A stretch of 62,135 nucleotides of DNA from Clostridia bacterium (GCA_017407645.1 JAFQWE010000030.1:1-62135); one strand, 5' to 3'; numbered from the stretch's first letter, positions 33,191-42,510 are shown. Made by a program: numbers and translations. The notes: generated by a model from the sequence alone, not told the origin.

Positions 33191-33733
33191 TTACTTAAAA
33201 TATCTTTCAAGGAGTCCCTCAAATGCTTTGCCGTGACGAGCCTCATCACGTGCCATCTCATGAACGGTGTCGTGGATAGCGTCAAGACCAAGCTCCTTAG
33301 CAAGCTTTGCAAGCTCAAACTTACCTGCGGTTGCGCCGTTTTCAGCGTCTACGCGCATTGCAAGGTTCTTTTTGGTTGAATCGGTAACAACTTCGCCCAA
33401 AAGCTCGGCAAACTTTGCTGCGTGCTCTGCCTCTTCATAAGCGGCTTTTTCCCAATAAAGACCGATTTCGGGATAACCCTCGCGGTGAGCAACTCTTGCC
33501 ATTGCAAGATACATACCAACCTCGGTGCATTCGCCGTTGAAATTCTCGCGAAGGCCCTCGATAATGCGCATATCAACGCCCTGTGCAACGCCTACAACGT
33601 GCTCGGCAGCCCAAGTCTTTTCGCCGCTTTGCTCGGCAAACTTCTCGGCAGGAGCCTTGCAGATGGGGCAAGCTTCGGGAGCAGAGTCACCCTCGTGAAC
33701 ATAACCGCAGATTTGGCAAACGTACTTTTTCAT
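33191..33733 (-). CDS. Reverse rubrerythrin
   Basis: A 180-residue peroxide-reducing non-heme iron protein. The rubredoxin part comes first (Cys6, Cys9, Cys22, Cys25 in [20 protein letters not shown]), followed by a ferritin-like diiron domain with [40 protein letters not shown] and [13 protein letters not shown]. The rubredoxin-first order defines reverse rubrerythrins of anaerobes. It protects against hydrogen peroxide in the cytoplasm. GGAGG precedes the ATG. It lies 58 bases after the Fur/PerR gene and is very probably in its operon and regulon. Confidence 0.95.
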   Translation of the reverse strand: MKKYVCQICGYVHEGDSAPEACPICKAPAEKFAEQSGEKTWAAEHVVGVAQGVDMRIIEGLRENFNGECTEVGMYLAMARVAHREGYPEIGLYWEKAAYEEAEHAAKFAELLGEVVTDSTKKNLAMRVDAENGATAGKFELAKLAKELGLDAIHDTVHEMARDEARHGKAFEGLLERYFK

Positions 33734-33790
33734 AATAAAATCCTCCAAAAATTAAATTAAAATTTATAATTAAGCAATAGCTTAGTTAAC

Positions 33791-34159
33791 TTATTTACAA
33801 CCGCTGCACACCCCTGAAAAGAGCACCGAGTAGCCCTCTACCGAATGGCTGCACCCGTCGGGTACAGAGATTGCCACGGGAATATCCACGTCAACAACAC
33901 GCTGACAGGCTTTGCAAAACAGGTGGTTGTGTGGATGAACGTATCCGTCAAAGTGAACCACGCCCTTTTCGTCGGTGATGGTCAGCGCCTTGCCGCTTTC
34001 GGCAAGCTGCGACAGGTTGCGGTAAACGGTGGAAAGACTGATGTCGGGAATTTCGGTGCGCACAATGTCGTACACCTCTGACGCGACGGGATGGGTGCGA
34101 ACGCTTCGCAGTGCGGAGTAGACCGCCTCTCGTTGTTTAGAGTATTTTTGAGCACGCAT
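33791..34159 (-). CDS. Fur-family regulator, PerR-like
   Basis: A 122-residue metalloregulator. The winged helix covers YSKQREAVYSALRSV, HPVASEVYDIVRTEIPDISLSTVYRNLSQL. The metal segment VVHFDGYVHPHNHLFCKACQRVVDV and the C-terminal GVCSGC give the four-Cys structural zinc site. Pairing with a rubrerythrin indicates PerR function, a peroxide sensor using iron or manganese. The start is ATG 34159; the GTG of the longer frame lies on the AGGTG ribosome site. A 25-base palindrome overlaps the predicted start of transcription, implying self-repression. Confidence 0.92.
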   Translation of the reverse strand: MRAQKYSKQREAVYSALRSVRTHPVASEVYDIVRTEIPDISLSTVYRNLSQLAESGKALTITDEKGVVHFDGYVHPHNHLFCKACQRVVDVDIPVAISVPDGCSHSVEGYSVLFSGVCSGCK

Positions 34160-34183
34160 TTTGCACACCTACTTGACAATCTT

Positions 34184-34208
34184 AATAACGATAATCATTA
34201 TCGTTATT
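34184..34208. promoter_or_regulatory. Fur/PerR box
   Basis: A perfect inverted repeat: AATAACGATAAT, one C, ATTATCGTTATT. The core ATAATCATTAT matches PerR/Fur box consensus sequences. It covers the predicted transcription start of the regulator gene, so bound protein would block initiation. Confidence 0.85.
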
Positions 34209-34211
34209 GTA

Positions 34212-34240
34212 ATAATAACAGATAAAACCGTGCTTGTCAA
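34212..34240 (-). promoter_or_regulatory. Promoter of the PerR-rubrerythrin operon
   Basis: On the minus strand TTGACA (34240-34235), 17 bases, TATTAT (34217-34212), with the Fur/PerR box immediately downstream. Confidence 0.85.
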
Positions 34241-34322
34241 TAGTTTTTTAAAAATAATTTTAAAATGTTTTTTTGTTCGTAGGGAAGGGGTTTATCCGTT
34301 CCGTTTTTTACTAAAAGGCAAC

Positions 34323-34348
34323 AAAAAAAGGATGCATATGCATCCTTT
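34323..34348 (-). terminator. Terminator of the GT2 operon
   Basis: GGATGCAT pairs with ATGCATCC, with A-rich and T-rich flanks, directly at the GT2 stop codon. Confidence 0.8.
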
Positions 34349-35301
34349 TATACGTCGTCGTGATTTAAAAATTTATCAACAAAATACCGTGGTCTTGATT
34401 TGCTTTCAATATAGGTTTTGCCAACGTATTGACCAACAACGCCGATTGAGAAAAGCTGAACACCGCCCAAAAACCAAATGGACGCCATTAGCGAAGGCCA
34501 ACCGGGAGAGGTGTTGCCGAGAAAATATGACACCATAATATATATAAAAGCAATTACGGCGCACAGGGTAATAACACCGCCCAAAAAGGCGATAATGGTC
34601 AACGGCTTTGTGCTGAAAGAAGATATACCCTCCCAAGCAAAAGAAAGCATCTTTTTAAAGGGATATTTGCTTTCGCCTGCGACCCGTTTGCCACGGGAGT
34701 AATAAACCGTCTCGCTTTTTAGATTCATAAGGGGTACGATTCCGCGCAAGAACACGTTGCGCTCCTTATATTCAAGCAACTGCTCAACGGCGCGCTTTGA
34801 CATAAGGCGGAAATCGGCGTGATTATAGACTGTTTTTGCACCAAGCAGATTCATAGTTTTGTAAAAGCCCTGAGCAGTTTTGCGCTTAAACAACGAGTCG
34901 TTTTTACGCTCACTTCTTACGCCGTAGACTACGTCTGCACCGTTGATATAGCAGTCTACCATTTTTTCAATGGCGGCAACGTCGTCCTGCAAATCGGCGT
35001 CGATAGAAACGGTTAGGTCGCAAATTTTTACCGCCGCTTCCAGTCCTGCAAGCAATGCGTTTTGATGACCTACGTTACCTGCAAGGCAAAGTCCGTAAAC
35101 GTATTTATTCTCTTTATGAGCATTTTCAATAACCTGCCAGGTGTTGTCCCGACTGCCGTCGTTAACAAGCAAAAAGCCGCTGTTTTCGGCAATTTTGCCA
35201 CCTTTAATCATACCCTCAACCACTTGGGTCAGAGCAGGTATTGTAAGAGGCAAAACCTCTTGCTCATTAAAGCAGGGCACAACAATCATCAAACGGTTCA
35301 T
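34348..35301 (-). CDS. GT2 glycosyltransferase, polyprenyl-phosphate type
   Basis: A 317-residue membrane enzyme of the GtrB/DPM1 kind that usually moves a sugar from a nucleotide to undecaprenyl phosphate. The GT-A domain includes IVVPCFNEQEVLP, VNDGSRDNTW, the metal-binding SIDADLQDD and HADFRLMSKRAVEQLLEY. Two C-terminal membrane helices follow (IIAFLGGVITLCAVIAFIYIMV and a second one around IWFLGGVQLFSIGVVGQYVG). AGGA is seven bases before ATG. It follows the preceding membrane protein after four bases. Confidence 0.92.
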   Translation of the reverse strand: MNRLMIVVPCFNEQEVLPLTIPALTQVVEGMIKGGKIAENSGFLLVNDGSRDNTWQVIENAHKENKYVYGLCLAGNVGHQNALLAGLEAAVKICDLTVSIDADLQDDVAAIEKMVDCYINGADVVYGVRSERKNDSLFKRKTAQGFYKTMNLLGAKTVYNHADFRLMSKRAVEQLLEYKERNVFLRGIVPLMNLKSETVYYSRGKRVAGESKYPFKKMLSFAWEGISSFSTKPLTIIAFLGGVITLCAVIAFIYIMVSYFLGNTSPGWPSLMASIWFLGGVQLFSIGVVGQYVGKTYIESKSRPRYFVDKFLNHDDV

Positions 35302-35305
35302 ACAA

Positions 35306-36118
35306 TCATCCTATTTCTGCACTGTCGTTATTTTCTGCGGATTCAACCCTTTTGCTACCGCTGAACACATATATCATAACCACAATGTATACTGCAAATC
35401 CAAGATATGACAAATCAAAGTGACCGCCGCCGTGAATTGCAAAATCAAAGCCGCCGAGTTTTATAATTGCAGGGGCTAAGAAGCTGTCAACACAGAAGAA
35501 GGCGGCGCTTAGTCCGTAAGCGTAAAACAAAACGGGAGTACGGGGACCTGACGCACCTGCAAGAATTTTGCCGCTTGCATAGAAGAATAGCAGAAGCAAA
35601 GCCATGGTGGCAATGTCAAAAACAGTGTCGGTTACGGTAACCTCGCCCGTGTAACCCATAAAGGTAACTATCAGTCGGGTAAGACCGTATATAACGCTTA
35701 CTATCGTCAGGGGTGGGGCAATTTTGCCGTCTGTAAAGCAGGCAACACCGTGCAGAACTATAACTGCAGCAGTGGCAAAAGACATAATTGCCAAAGCAAA
35801 ATAACCCGAATGGGTGGCGGTAATTATTTGACCAACACCTGAAACGGCAAGGCAAACGGTTGCAAAAAAGGAGGCAATGCCCAAAGCCTTGCTTTTAACG
35901 GGCATTACAATTTGCTCAGGTCGTGACAACCATACAACAAGAAGCAGAACGGGAATAAGAAGAAGGCACAGGGCAGTGATAAGACTGCCTACGTAACCGA
36001 AATCGTCCCTATAGAAGCCTGTTACAGTGTCAATCATATAAAACTGCTGCAAAACCCGTGCAGTCAAAAGCACAGGCGCGCATAAAAAGAAAAGTGTAAA
36101 TAGCAGTGGACGCTTCAT
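35306..36118 (-). CDS. Polytopic membrane protein, unknown
   Basis: A 270-residue protein with about seven or eight membrane helices (for example LITALCLLLIPVLLLVVWL, FFATVCLAVSGVGQIITA, IATMALLLLFFYASGKIL). No family was recognised. It sits between citrate synthase and the GT2 enzyme in one operon. GGAG precedes the ATG by seven bases. Being next to a polyprenyl-phosphate glycosyltransferase, a role in envelope assembly, such as flipping or further glycosylation, is possible but not shown. Confidence 0.75.
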   Translation of the reverse strand: MKRPLLFTLFFLCAPVLLTARVLQQFYMIDTVTGFYRDDFGYVGSLITALCLLLIPVLLLVVWLSRPEQIVMPVKSKALGIASFFATVCLAVSGVGQIITATHSGYFALAIMSFATAAVIVLHGVACFTDGKIAPPLTIVSVIYGLTRLIVTFMGYTGEVTVTDTVFDIATMALLLLFFYASGKILAGASGPRTPVLFYAYGLSAAFFCVDSFLAPAIIKLGGFDFAIHGGGHFDLSYLGFAVYIVVMIYVFSGSKRVESAENNDSAEIG

Positions 36119-36141
36119 ACTGTCACTCCGTAAAAATAAAA

Positions 36142-37488
36142 TCAGCGGTCAGCAAGCTCAATATAGGGTTGCTCTTTCCACACAGCCTTGTAAGCGGGAC
36201 GCATAATCTTGCCGCCTGTGGTAATTTCTTCAAGACGGTGAGCGCACCAACCCGAAATACGAGCAGTAGCAAAAATTGGGGTCAACAAATCCTCGGGTAC
36301 ACCAAGTGCGGTGTAAACAAGACCTGAGTAAAGGTCTACGTTGGCGCACATAGCCTTGCTGATACCCTTGTATTCAGCCATAAGCTCAGGAGTAAGCTTT
36401 TCAATAATGTTAAGCAGACAGAACTCGTTGTAAAGGTTGCCCTCTTGAGCGAGGTCCTGAGCCATCTTTTTGATTTGAACGGCACGGGGGTCGCTAAGGG
36501 TGTATATAGCGTGACCCATACCGTAAATAAGGCCTGAGTTATCGTTAGCCTCTTTTTTGATGATTTTAATCAGATAATCCTTAACCTGACCCTCGTCGTT
36601 AATGTTGTCAACGTGACTTTTAATGTCGTGCACCATTTCCATAACCTTGATATTGGCGCCGCCGTGCTTTGGTCCCTTAAGAGAACTGATAGCGGCAGAC
36701 AGGGTGCCGTATGTATCGGTGCCTGAGGAAGAAAGCACACGGGTGGTAAAGGTTGAGTTGTTACCGCCGCCGTGGTCAGCGTGAAGCATCAGGCAACGGT
36801 CAAGCAGCATGGCCTCTTTTTCAGAAAAAGCGCGGTCTGGACGGATGGAAGAAAGTATGCACTCGGCAGTTGAGTGATTGGGGTCAATGGGATGGAAAAA
36901 CATACTCTTTCCGTCATAGTAGCGACGCTTTACCTGATAGGCATAGCTCATAATAACAGGCAGCTTTGCAATAAGACCGATGCACTGGCTAAGAACGTTC
37001 TCAAAGCTTGTGTTGTCGGGGTCGGCATCGTATGAATAAAGAGCCAAAACCGAGCGTGAAAGCTTGTTCATAATATTCTTAGAGGGTGCTTTGATAATCA
37101 TATCCTCAGCAAAGTATTGAGGAAGCTCGCGGGCATCGGCAAGAACGCCCCTAAACCAATCAAGCTTTTCCTTACTGGGCAGGTCGCCGAAAAGAAGCAA
37201 CCAGGTAACCTCTTCAAAGCCAAAGCGATTGTCACGGTCACAGCCTGCAATAATATCTTCAATACTTATGCCGCGATAGTTCAGCTTACCTGCAACGGGA
37301 ATACGCTCACCGTCGTCAATAACGTAGCCGCGAACGTTACAAATGCTGGTAAGACCTGCCATAACGCCTGTGCCGTCTTCGTTACGAAGACCGCGCTTAA
37401 CGTGGTATTTTTCATAATCGGAAGGTTTTATGCGGTTATTTTTCTTAAATTCTTCGCATAAACTAGACAAGGTATCAAAGGGAATCAT
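36142..37488 (-). CDS. Citrate synthase
   Basis: A 448-residue enzyme joining acetyl-CoA and oxaloacetate. The catalytic triad motifs are visible: HADHGGGNNSTFT, GMGHAIYTLSDPRA, and VDLYSGLVYTALGVPEDL with the Asp. GLTSICNVRGYVIDDGERIPVAGKLNYRGISIEDI is the N-terminal signature of the clostridial/Gram-positive type. Start ATG 37488 follows AAGGAG by nine bases; the longer frame to 37542 has no ribosome site. In anaerobes it feeds glutamate synthesis. First gene of an operon with the membrane protein and GT2 enzyme. Confidence 0.96.
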   Translation of the reverse strand: MIPFDTLSSLCEEFKKNNRIKPSDYEKYHVKRGLRNEDGTGVMAGLTSICNVRGYVIDDGERIPVAGKLNYRGISIEDIIAGCDRDNRFGFEEVTWLLLFGDLPSKEKLDWFRGVLADARELPQYFAEDMIIKAPSKNIMNKLSRSVLALYSYDADPDNTSFENVLSQCIGLIAKLPVIMSYAYQVKRRYYDGKSMFFHPIDPNHSTAECILSSIRPDRAFSEKEAMLLDRCLMLHADHGGGNNSTFTTRVLSSSGTDTYGTLSAAISSLKGPKHGGANIKVMEMVHDIKSHVDNINDEGQVKDYLIKIIKKEANDNSGLIYGMGHAIYTLSDPRAVQIKKMAQDLAQEGNLYNEFCLLNIIEKLTPELMAEYKGISKAMCANVDLYSGLVYTALGVPEDLLTPIFATARISGWCAHRLEEITTGGKIMRPAYKAVWKEQPYIELADR

Positions 37489-37582
37489 AACAAATATCTC
37501 CTTTCCCCCATAATACGTATAATGAATAGTTAATTTTAGCACACAGGTAAGCCAAAGTCAAGCGTTTGAAAGGAAGGTTGTA

Positions 37583-38551
37583 ATGAAATATTACGGGACC
37601 AAAAGAATATATGCCGTTATGATTGGTATTATGTTGGCAATAATGGTGGTAGTGCCCGCCTTTGCAATAAAGCCTGCTCCAAAAGAGGACAACGCTCCCG
37701 TTACAGATGGCAGTTTTCCTAAGGGAGAGCATTTTAAGATATACATAACCCAAACGGACAAGGTTGAAAAGGTGTCCGCTTTTGATTATATAGTAGGGGT
37801 TGTGTCTGCCGAGATGGGTGCAGATGCACCAACAGAAGCCCTAAAGGCTCAAACGGTGGCAAGCTATACCTACGCCCATTTCCGTAAAATTGAAAACGGC
37901 GACCAAAAGTACGATATAACCGATAATCCCCAAACCGACCAGAAATATTTAAGCCGCGCCCAGCTTAAAGAAACGTGGGAGGACAGTTATGATGCCAATA
38001 TCAAAAAGGTGGAAGCGGCGGTCAAACAGGCGGCAGGCTATATGCTCACCGACAAGGAGGGCAAGCCTATCCTTGCGGCATACCACGCACTGTCGGGAGG
38101 GCGTACTGAGTCGGCGCAGATTATGTGGGGGCAGGATTACAGTTATTTGCAGCCTGTGGAAAGCATAGGTGATTTGCTGTCACCTGATTATCTGTCGGTG
38201 CGCAAATTTACTATTGCCGAGCTGCAAGAAAAATTAAAGCCCTCCGTGGAATTGACAGGCGAGCCTAAAAATTGGATTGCCGACGTCAGTTGTACCGAGT
38301 CGGGTACTGTAACGGCAATAAATATGAGCGGTGTGTCGGTCAGCGGAGAGCAAATCCGCACTCTGTTGGGGCTTCGCAGTGCTTGTTTCGAGGCATCCTT
38401 TGCCGATGATACCTTTACCTTTAACGTAAAAGGATGGGGTCACGGCGTGGGTATGAGTCAGTACGGCGCCTGCTATCTTGCGCGGACGGGCAGCACTTTT
38501 ATCGAGATTTTAAGCCACTACTACACCGACTGCAATATGAAAAAGGTATAA
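37583..38551 (+). CDS. spoIID: SpoIID/LytB-type lytic transglycosylase
   Basis: A 322-residue exported peptidoglycan enzyme. An N-terminal membrane anchor (YAVMIGIMLAIMVVVPAFA) precedes the SpoIID domain: VVSAEMGADAPTEALKAQTVAS with catalytic Glu77, LSGGRTESAQIMWG, the VSVSGEQIRTLLGLRS segment and the C-terminal GWGHGVGMSQYGA. SpoIID strips septal peptidoglycan during engulfment in spore formers; relatives act in sporulation or cell separation. GGAAGG lies before the ATG. It is divergent from citrate synthase. Together with the SigH-like factor it hints at sporulation capacity. Confidence 0.9.
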   Translation: MKYYGTKRIYAVMIGIMLAIMVVVPAFAIKPAPKEDNAPVTDGSFPKGEHFKIYITQTDKVEKVSAFDYIVGVVSAEMGADAPTEALKAQTVASYTYAHFRKIENGDQKYDITDNPQTDQKYLSRAQLKETWEDSYDANIKKVEAAVKQAAGYMLTDKEGKPILAAYHALSGGRTESAQIMWGQDYSYLQPVESIGDLLSPDYLSVRKFTIAELQEKLKPSVELTGEPKNWIADVSCTESGTVTAINMSGVSVSGEQIRTLLGLRSACFEASFADDTFTFNVKGWGHGVGMSQYGACYLARTGSTFIEILSHYYTDCNMKKV

Positions 38552-38555
38552 AAAC

Positions 38556-38585
38556 TGCCGACGGTGCTTTTTAGTGCCGTCGGCA
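38556..38585 (-). terminator. Terminator of the XRE gene
   Basis: TGCCGACGG pairs with CCGTCGGCA. On the minus strand it is followed by GTTTTTA. Confidence 0.8.
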
Positions 38586-38591
38586 ATGTGA

Positions 38592-38837
38592 TTATTGGTC
38601 CTGTAATAAATCTTTAATATCAATATTAAAACACTTTGAAAAGGCTAAAAGTTCAATATCTGTAACAAATCGCTTGCCACATTCAATGCGCTGAACGGCG
38701 TTTTTGTCAATATCAATTCCTGCCAATTGCAACCTGTCGGCAAGTTGTCGCTGAGACAACTTCAGAGCGGTTCGATATTTGGTTATATTCTTTCCGCAAA
38801 TGTTATTTAACCCATCAGAACTTTTGTTAGTAAACAT
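38592..38837 (-). CDS. XRE-family regulator, divergent from the surface protein
   Basis: An 81-residue Cro/CI-type regulator: ITKYRTALKLSQRQLADRLQLAGIDIDKNAVQRIECGKRFVTDIELLAFSKCFNIDIKDLL. This covers almost the whole protein, so it is a minimal DNA-binding unit. The start is ATG 38837 behind GAGG. Its promoter overlaps, face to face, that of the 1168-residue surface protein, next to a palindrome (38907-38927), so it probably controls both genes. Confidence 0.88.
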   Translation of the reverse strand: MFTNKSSDGLNNICGKNITKYRTALKLSQRQLADRLQLAGIDIDKNAVQRIECGKRFVTDIELLAFSKCFNIDIKDLLQDQ

Positions 38838-38867
38838 AGACACCTCGTATATTTTTATATCGGGCAC

Positions 38868-38927
38868 TTGCATTTATTAAAATTATATGGTATAATGTGC
38901 AACGGATTGACATTCACGAAATGTCAA
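38868..38927. promoter_or_regulatory. Overlapping divergent promoters with operator-like palindrome
   Basis: Plus strand: TTGCAT (38868-38873), 17 bases, TATAAT (38891-38896). Minus strand: TTGCAC (38902-38897), 17 bases, TAATAA (38879-38874). The two overlap. A perfect inverted repeat TTGACATT, CACGA, AATGTCAA (38907-38927) follows, just before the AAGGAGG of the surface-protein gene. It could be an operator or an RNA hairpin near the ribosome site. Confidence 0.65.
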
Positions 38928-38942
38928 AAAGGAGGAATTTTT

Positions 38943-41900
38943 ATGAAGAAAGCTTGTAAAATGTTAGCCTTTATGCTGGCTTTCATTATGATGTCTACTG
39001 CTTTGCCTGTTGCAGAACTTTCTGCATTTGCGGCAGAGCCCGCTAAAATGACAGAGGCTTGGGCTCCCTCTGTTTTGGATGCTGCCGATTGGAACGGCGC
39101 TACCGAAAAAATAACCAACGGCGTTTTTGCTCTGACAGGTACACAAAGTCAGTTCACAATCTGGACTAACCAAAGCTTTAACGTGGATGACGGCTTTACC
39201 TTTAAAGGCACCCTTAAAATGAGTAACGGCTTTAACAACTGCTACGGCGAATGGTGCTCGGCATATATCGGCACGGCATCTGAAAATCTTGAACTTCGCA
39301 TCCGTAACGATTACAGGGAATCGGATGTACCCGGAAAAGATATGACCTATACAGCCTATCTGTTATATAATGGCACAGAACTTGCAAGTTATGACCTTAA
39401 CACTTCTTGCAACGGAGTATATGAGGTTAAATATAAGGATGGCAAGGTGACTGTAAAGCTTGCCGATGCAGAAATAAACTGGACACTTGCCAACAGAAGC
39501 AAATCTACTGCTGTTACACTTGCAAATGCAGATTTTTCAAATGCTCAGATTGGCTTAAAACTTGCAGGTAACTGGGGTCCTGAGAATGGCAGAAAGTGGT
39601 CTGCAATTTCACTGGCACCTGTTATTGCTATCCCTGCTCTTACAGGCACAGGTGTTGAATTTGGTCCTCACAATCCCCCCGTTGCTGCTGATTGGACGGC
39701 AAATAACGTTTCTGCTACAAAATATACCTATGACAGCGGAAATCCCACGGGTAACGTTGTAATAAAAGCCGCCAACAACGAAGGTGACGCTACCCTTACT
39801 TATAAGGATAAATTCAATCTGACCGAGGGCTTCGCCCTTAATTACTGTGCCAACAGTGAACTTATGTCTAATAACTATGTGGTAGGAAGAATTTATCACG
39901 GCGTAAAGGTCGGAAATATTACCGCGGGTATCGTTATTAGTACCTGTAATGATGATTATGTGTACGGCAAAGACAATTGTTTGCGACTTGTAATAAAAGT
40001 TGACGGTGAAACTGTTGCAGAAAGCAATTGTTTGGTTGATGAACGTTTTGGCGGAGTGTGGAACAATGAAAAATCAAACGTTGAAAATATTGCTTTGTTT
40101 TTGCGTGAGTATGCAGTTGTTGTTAAACTGGTGTACAGCCTTGTATACAATCCCGAAACCGATACTTTAAGCTTTTCAACCGGTGGCACAACTGCTACTG
40201 TATCTAATATAGGCGATAAGCTTAAGCTTGACGAATCCACTCTTTCATTTGTAAGCAACAACTCCTGGAATATTTCAGTAAGATATTTTTTCTTTAATTT
40301 GTTGGGTGACTACACATCAGAGAAACCCACTGCTCCCGCAAAACCTGCATTGCCCGACACAAGCGATACTCCCGTTGTCCCCGATAAACCTGTTATGCCT
40401 GACACACCTGTTCCCGTAGTTCCCGAAAATCCCGAGGAGCCGGATGTTTACGGCGAGGATTTGAATCAACTTTGGCAGCCTGAGGGCTTTAATGCAACCG
40501 ATTGGCAGGGCAATACCGATAATATTGACAAAGACGGATATTTTGGTATTGGCAATTCAAAAGATACCGTAAACATATGGTCAAACAGTAATTATAATTT
40601 GTCGGAAGGCTTTTGTGTTGGCGCACGTCTTAATATGGACAACACATATAGCAATTATTTGGGTGAATGGTGCTCTATCCATATCGGAACAAAGGCAAAC
40701 AACCTTGAATTCCGTATTAGAAATGACGACTATACTCCTGATAACTCCATTAAAGACAAAACCTACTCTGCCTATTTATACTACAACGGCAACTGTATTG
40801 CATATTGCGATATGTATACTATGGTCAATAATTTCTATTCAATCACATACAAGAATGGAAAAGTATCTGTTGATGAATTCGGCACAACATTGATATGGAC
40901 TCTTGCGGATGGCTCTAAGGTAAAAGAAATAGCCATAAGCAAAAACTACTTTGCCAACGCAAAAATAGGCTTTACACTTCAGGGTAACTGGAGTGATGCT
41001 AAGAGCAGAAGCTGGAATAATTTTTTACTTTCTCCTGTTGCAAACGGAGATAAGTGCGGTGACAATGCTACCTGGAGCTATGACAGCACCAACAAAACTC
41101 TATATATTAACGGTACAGGAGAACTTTATGACGGATACGGTTATGCATATGAATATATGCACACACCGTGGGATTCGATAAAAGAAGATATTAAGAAGAT
41201 TATTATTGCTGATGGCATAACCTATATCGGTAAATATAATTTTGCTAACTGTACCGCTTTAACAAGTGTTGAAATGGCAGATAGTGTAGCAAGCATAGGT
41301 CAGTGTGCATTTTATGAATGTGCCGCATTAAAAGATGTGACATTATCGGATAACCTTTCAGAAATAAGCCAGTCAACATTTTATAAGTGCACGTCTCTTG
41401 AATATATTAAAATTCCGTCAAGCGTTACATATATAGGTATGAATGCTTTCGGCAATTGCACCTCGCTTAAAAAGGCTGATATTGGTGACGGTGTTCAAAA
41501 GATAGATAAATCTTGCTTCTTGTACTGCGAAGCACTTGAAGAAGTGACCTTGCCTGCAAGTTTGACCGAAGTAGAAATAGTGGCTTTCTATCCTTGCCCT
41601 GTTAAAAACGTTTATTACAGAGGCACTGAAGCAGACAAGAATAACATCCAATTCTACGGATACAACCAGCCGATTTTAGATGCAACCTGGCATTACAACA
41701 GTTGCTACGGTGCGGCAGAGCATACCTACGATGCTGTTCTTGACCCCGAATGTAACGTTTGCGGTGACATTCGCCAAACCGATTATACAGGCTGGTTGCT
41801 TGAGGGCAACGTTTGGTATTATTATCAAAACGGCGCAAAGGCAACGGGCTGGTTGCAGGTAGGCTACTCTTGGTACTATTTCAATGAAAACGGTGCTATG

Positions 41901-42449
41901 CAGACCGGATGGCTGCTTGACGGCTCTACTTGGTATTTCTTCGCCGACGGTGGCAATATGCTGACAGGTTGGCAATATATCGGCTCAAATTGGTACTACT
42001 TTAATGAGTATGGCGCAATGCTGACTGGCTGGCAGTTAATCAACTATAACTGGTACTATTTTGCTGATGGCGGTAATATGGTTACAGGTTGGCAGCTTGT
42101 CGATGGCACCTGGTACTATTTTAACGCAGGCGGCAATATGGCAACAGGTTGGTTGCAGTCGGGTAGCACTTGGTATTATCTTGCTGACGGCGGTAATATG
42201 GTAACAGGCTGGCAGCTTATCGGCGGCACCTGGTACTATTTCAACGCAGGCGGTAATATGGCAACAGGTTGGTTGCTTCTTGGCTCTACTTGGTATTATC
42301 TTGCCGACGGCGGTAATATGGTAACGGGCTGGCAGTTGCTTGGTGGCACCTGGTATTACTTTGCCGATGGCGGTAATATGCTGACAGATTGGCAGCTTAT
42401 CGGCGGCAATTGGTACTACTTTAACGAAGGCGGCGCCTGGGTAGCATAA
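38943..42449 (+). CDS. Large surface protein with LRR and choline-binding repeats
   Basis: A 1168-residue exported protein. The signal peptide ends near AFA-AEPAK. Two homologous modules of about 200 residues (start DAADWNG..., and again NATDWQGN... near 520) flank a different middle module, followed by a Pro-rich linker (repeats of PDTP/PDKP). Next is a BspA-type LRR_5 block (ITYIGKYNFANCTALTSVEM onwards), a CNVC motif segment, and eleven C-terminal 20-residue cell-wall-binding repeats of the form GWQLIGGTWYYFNAGGNMAT, ending in WVA. The tail should tether it to choline-like wall polymers. The lectin-like modules are not assigned. AAGGAGG precedes ATG. Confidence 0.9.
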   Translation: MKKACKMLAFMLAFIMMSTALPVAELSAFAAEPAKMTEAWAPSVLDAADWNGATEKITNGVFALTGTQSQFTIWTNQSFNVDDGFTFKGTLKMSNGFNNCYGEWCSAYIGTASENLELRIRNDYRESDVPGKDMTYTAYLLYNGTELASYDLNTSCNGVYEVKYKDGKVTVKLADAEINWTLANRSKSTAVTLANADFSNAQIGLKLAGNWGPENGRKWSAISLAPVIAIPALTGTGVEFGPHNPPVAADWTANNVSATKYTYDSGNPTGNVVIKAANNEGDATLTYKDKFNLTEGFALNYCANSELMSNNYVVGRIYHGVKVGNITAGIVISTCNDDYVYGKDNCLRLVIKVDGETVAESNCLVDERFGGVWNNEKSNVENIALFLREYAVVVKLVYSLVYNPETDTLSFSTGGTTATVSNIGDKLKLDESTLSFVSNNSWNISVRYFFFNLLGDYTSEKPTAPAKPALPDTSDTPVVPDKPVMPDTPVPVVPENPEEPDVYGEDLNQLWQPEGFNATDWQGNTDNIDKDGYFGIGNSKDTVNIWSNSNYNLSEGFCVGARLNMDNTYSNYLGEWCSIHIGTKANNLEFRIRNDDYTPDNSIKDKTYSAYLYYNGNCIAYCDMYTMVNNFYSITYKNGKVSVDEFGTTLIWTLADGSKVKEIAISKNYFANAKIGFTLQGNWSDAKSRSWNNFLLSPVANGDKCGDNATWSYDSTNKTLYINGTGELYDGYGYAYEYMHTPWDSIKEDIKKIIIADGITYIGKYNFANCTALTSVEMADSVASIGQCAFYECAALKDVTLSDNLSEISQSTFYKCTSLEYIKIPSSVTYIGMNAFGNCTSLKKADIGDGVQKIDKSCFLYCEALEEVTLPASLTEVEIVAFYPCPVKNVYYRGTEADKNNIQFYGYNQPILDATWHYNSCYGAAEHTYDAVLDPECNVCGDIRQTDYTGWLLEGNVWYYYQNGAKATGWLQVGYSWYYFNENGAMQTGWLLDGSTWYFFADGGNMLTGWQYIGSNWYYFNEYGAMLTGWQLINYNWYYFADGGNMVTGWQLVDGTWYYFNAGGNMATGWLQSGSTWYYLADGGNMVTGWQLIGGTWYYFNAGGNMATGWLLLGSTWYYLADGGNMVTGWQLLGGTWYYFADGGNMLTDWQLIGGNWYYFNEGGAWVA

Positions 42450-42463
42450 ATATAAATAAAACA

Positions 42464-42510
42464 ACACCGCCGAGCTTTAGCACTTCGCTATTGCTCGGCG
42501 GTTGATTTTA
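42464..42510 (+). terminator. Terminator after the surface protein
   Basis: CCGCCGAGC pairs with GCTCGGCGG around a 17-base loop, followed by TTGATTTTA. Confidence 0.75.

Noticed and set aside
34161..34538. Plus-strand frame opposite the PerR promoter and GT2 gene end
   Set aside because: It is the antisense of a promoter, operator and the GT2 C-terminus, without a ribosome site. The TTGACA and CATTAT on that strand are a by-product of the palindrome.
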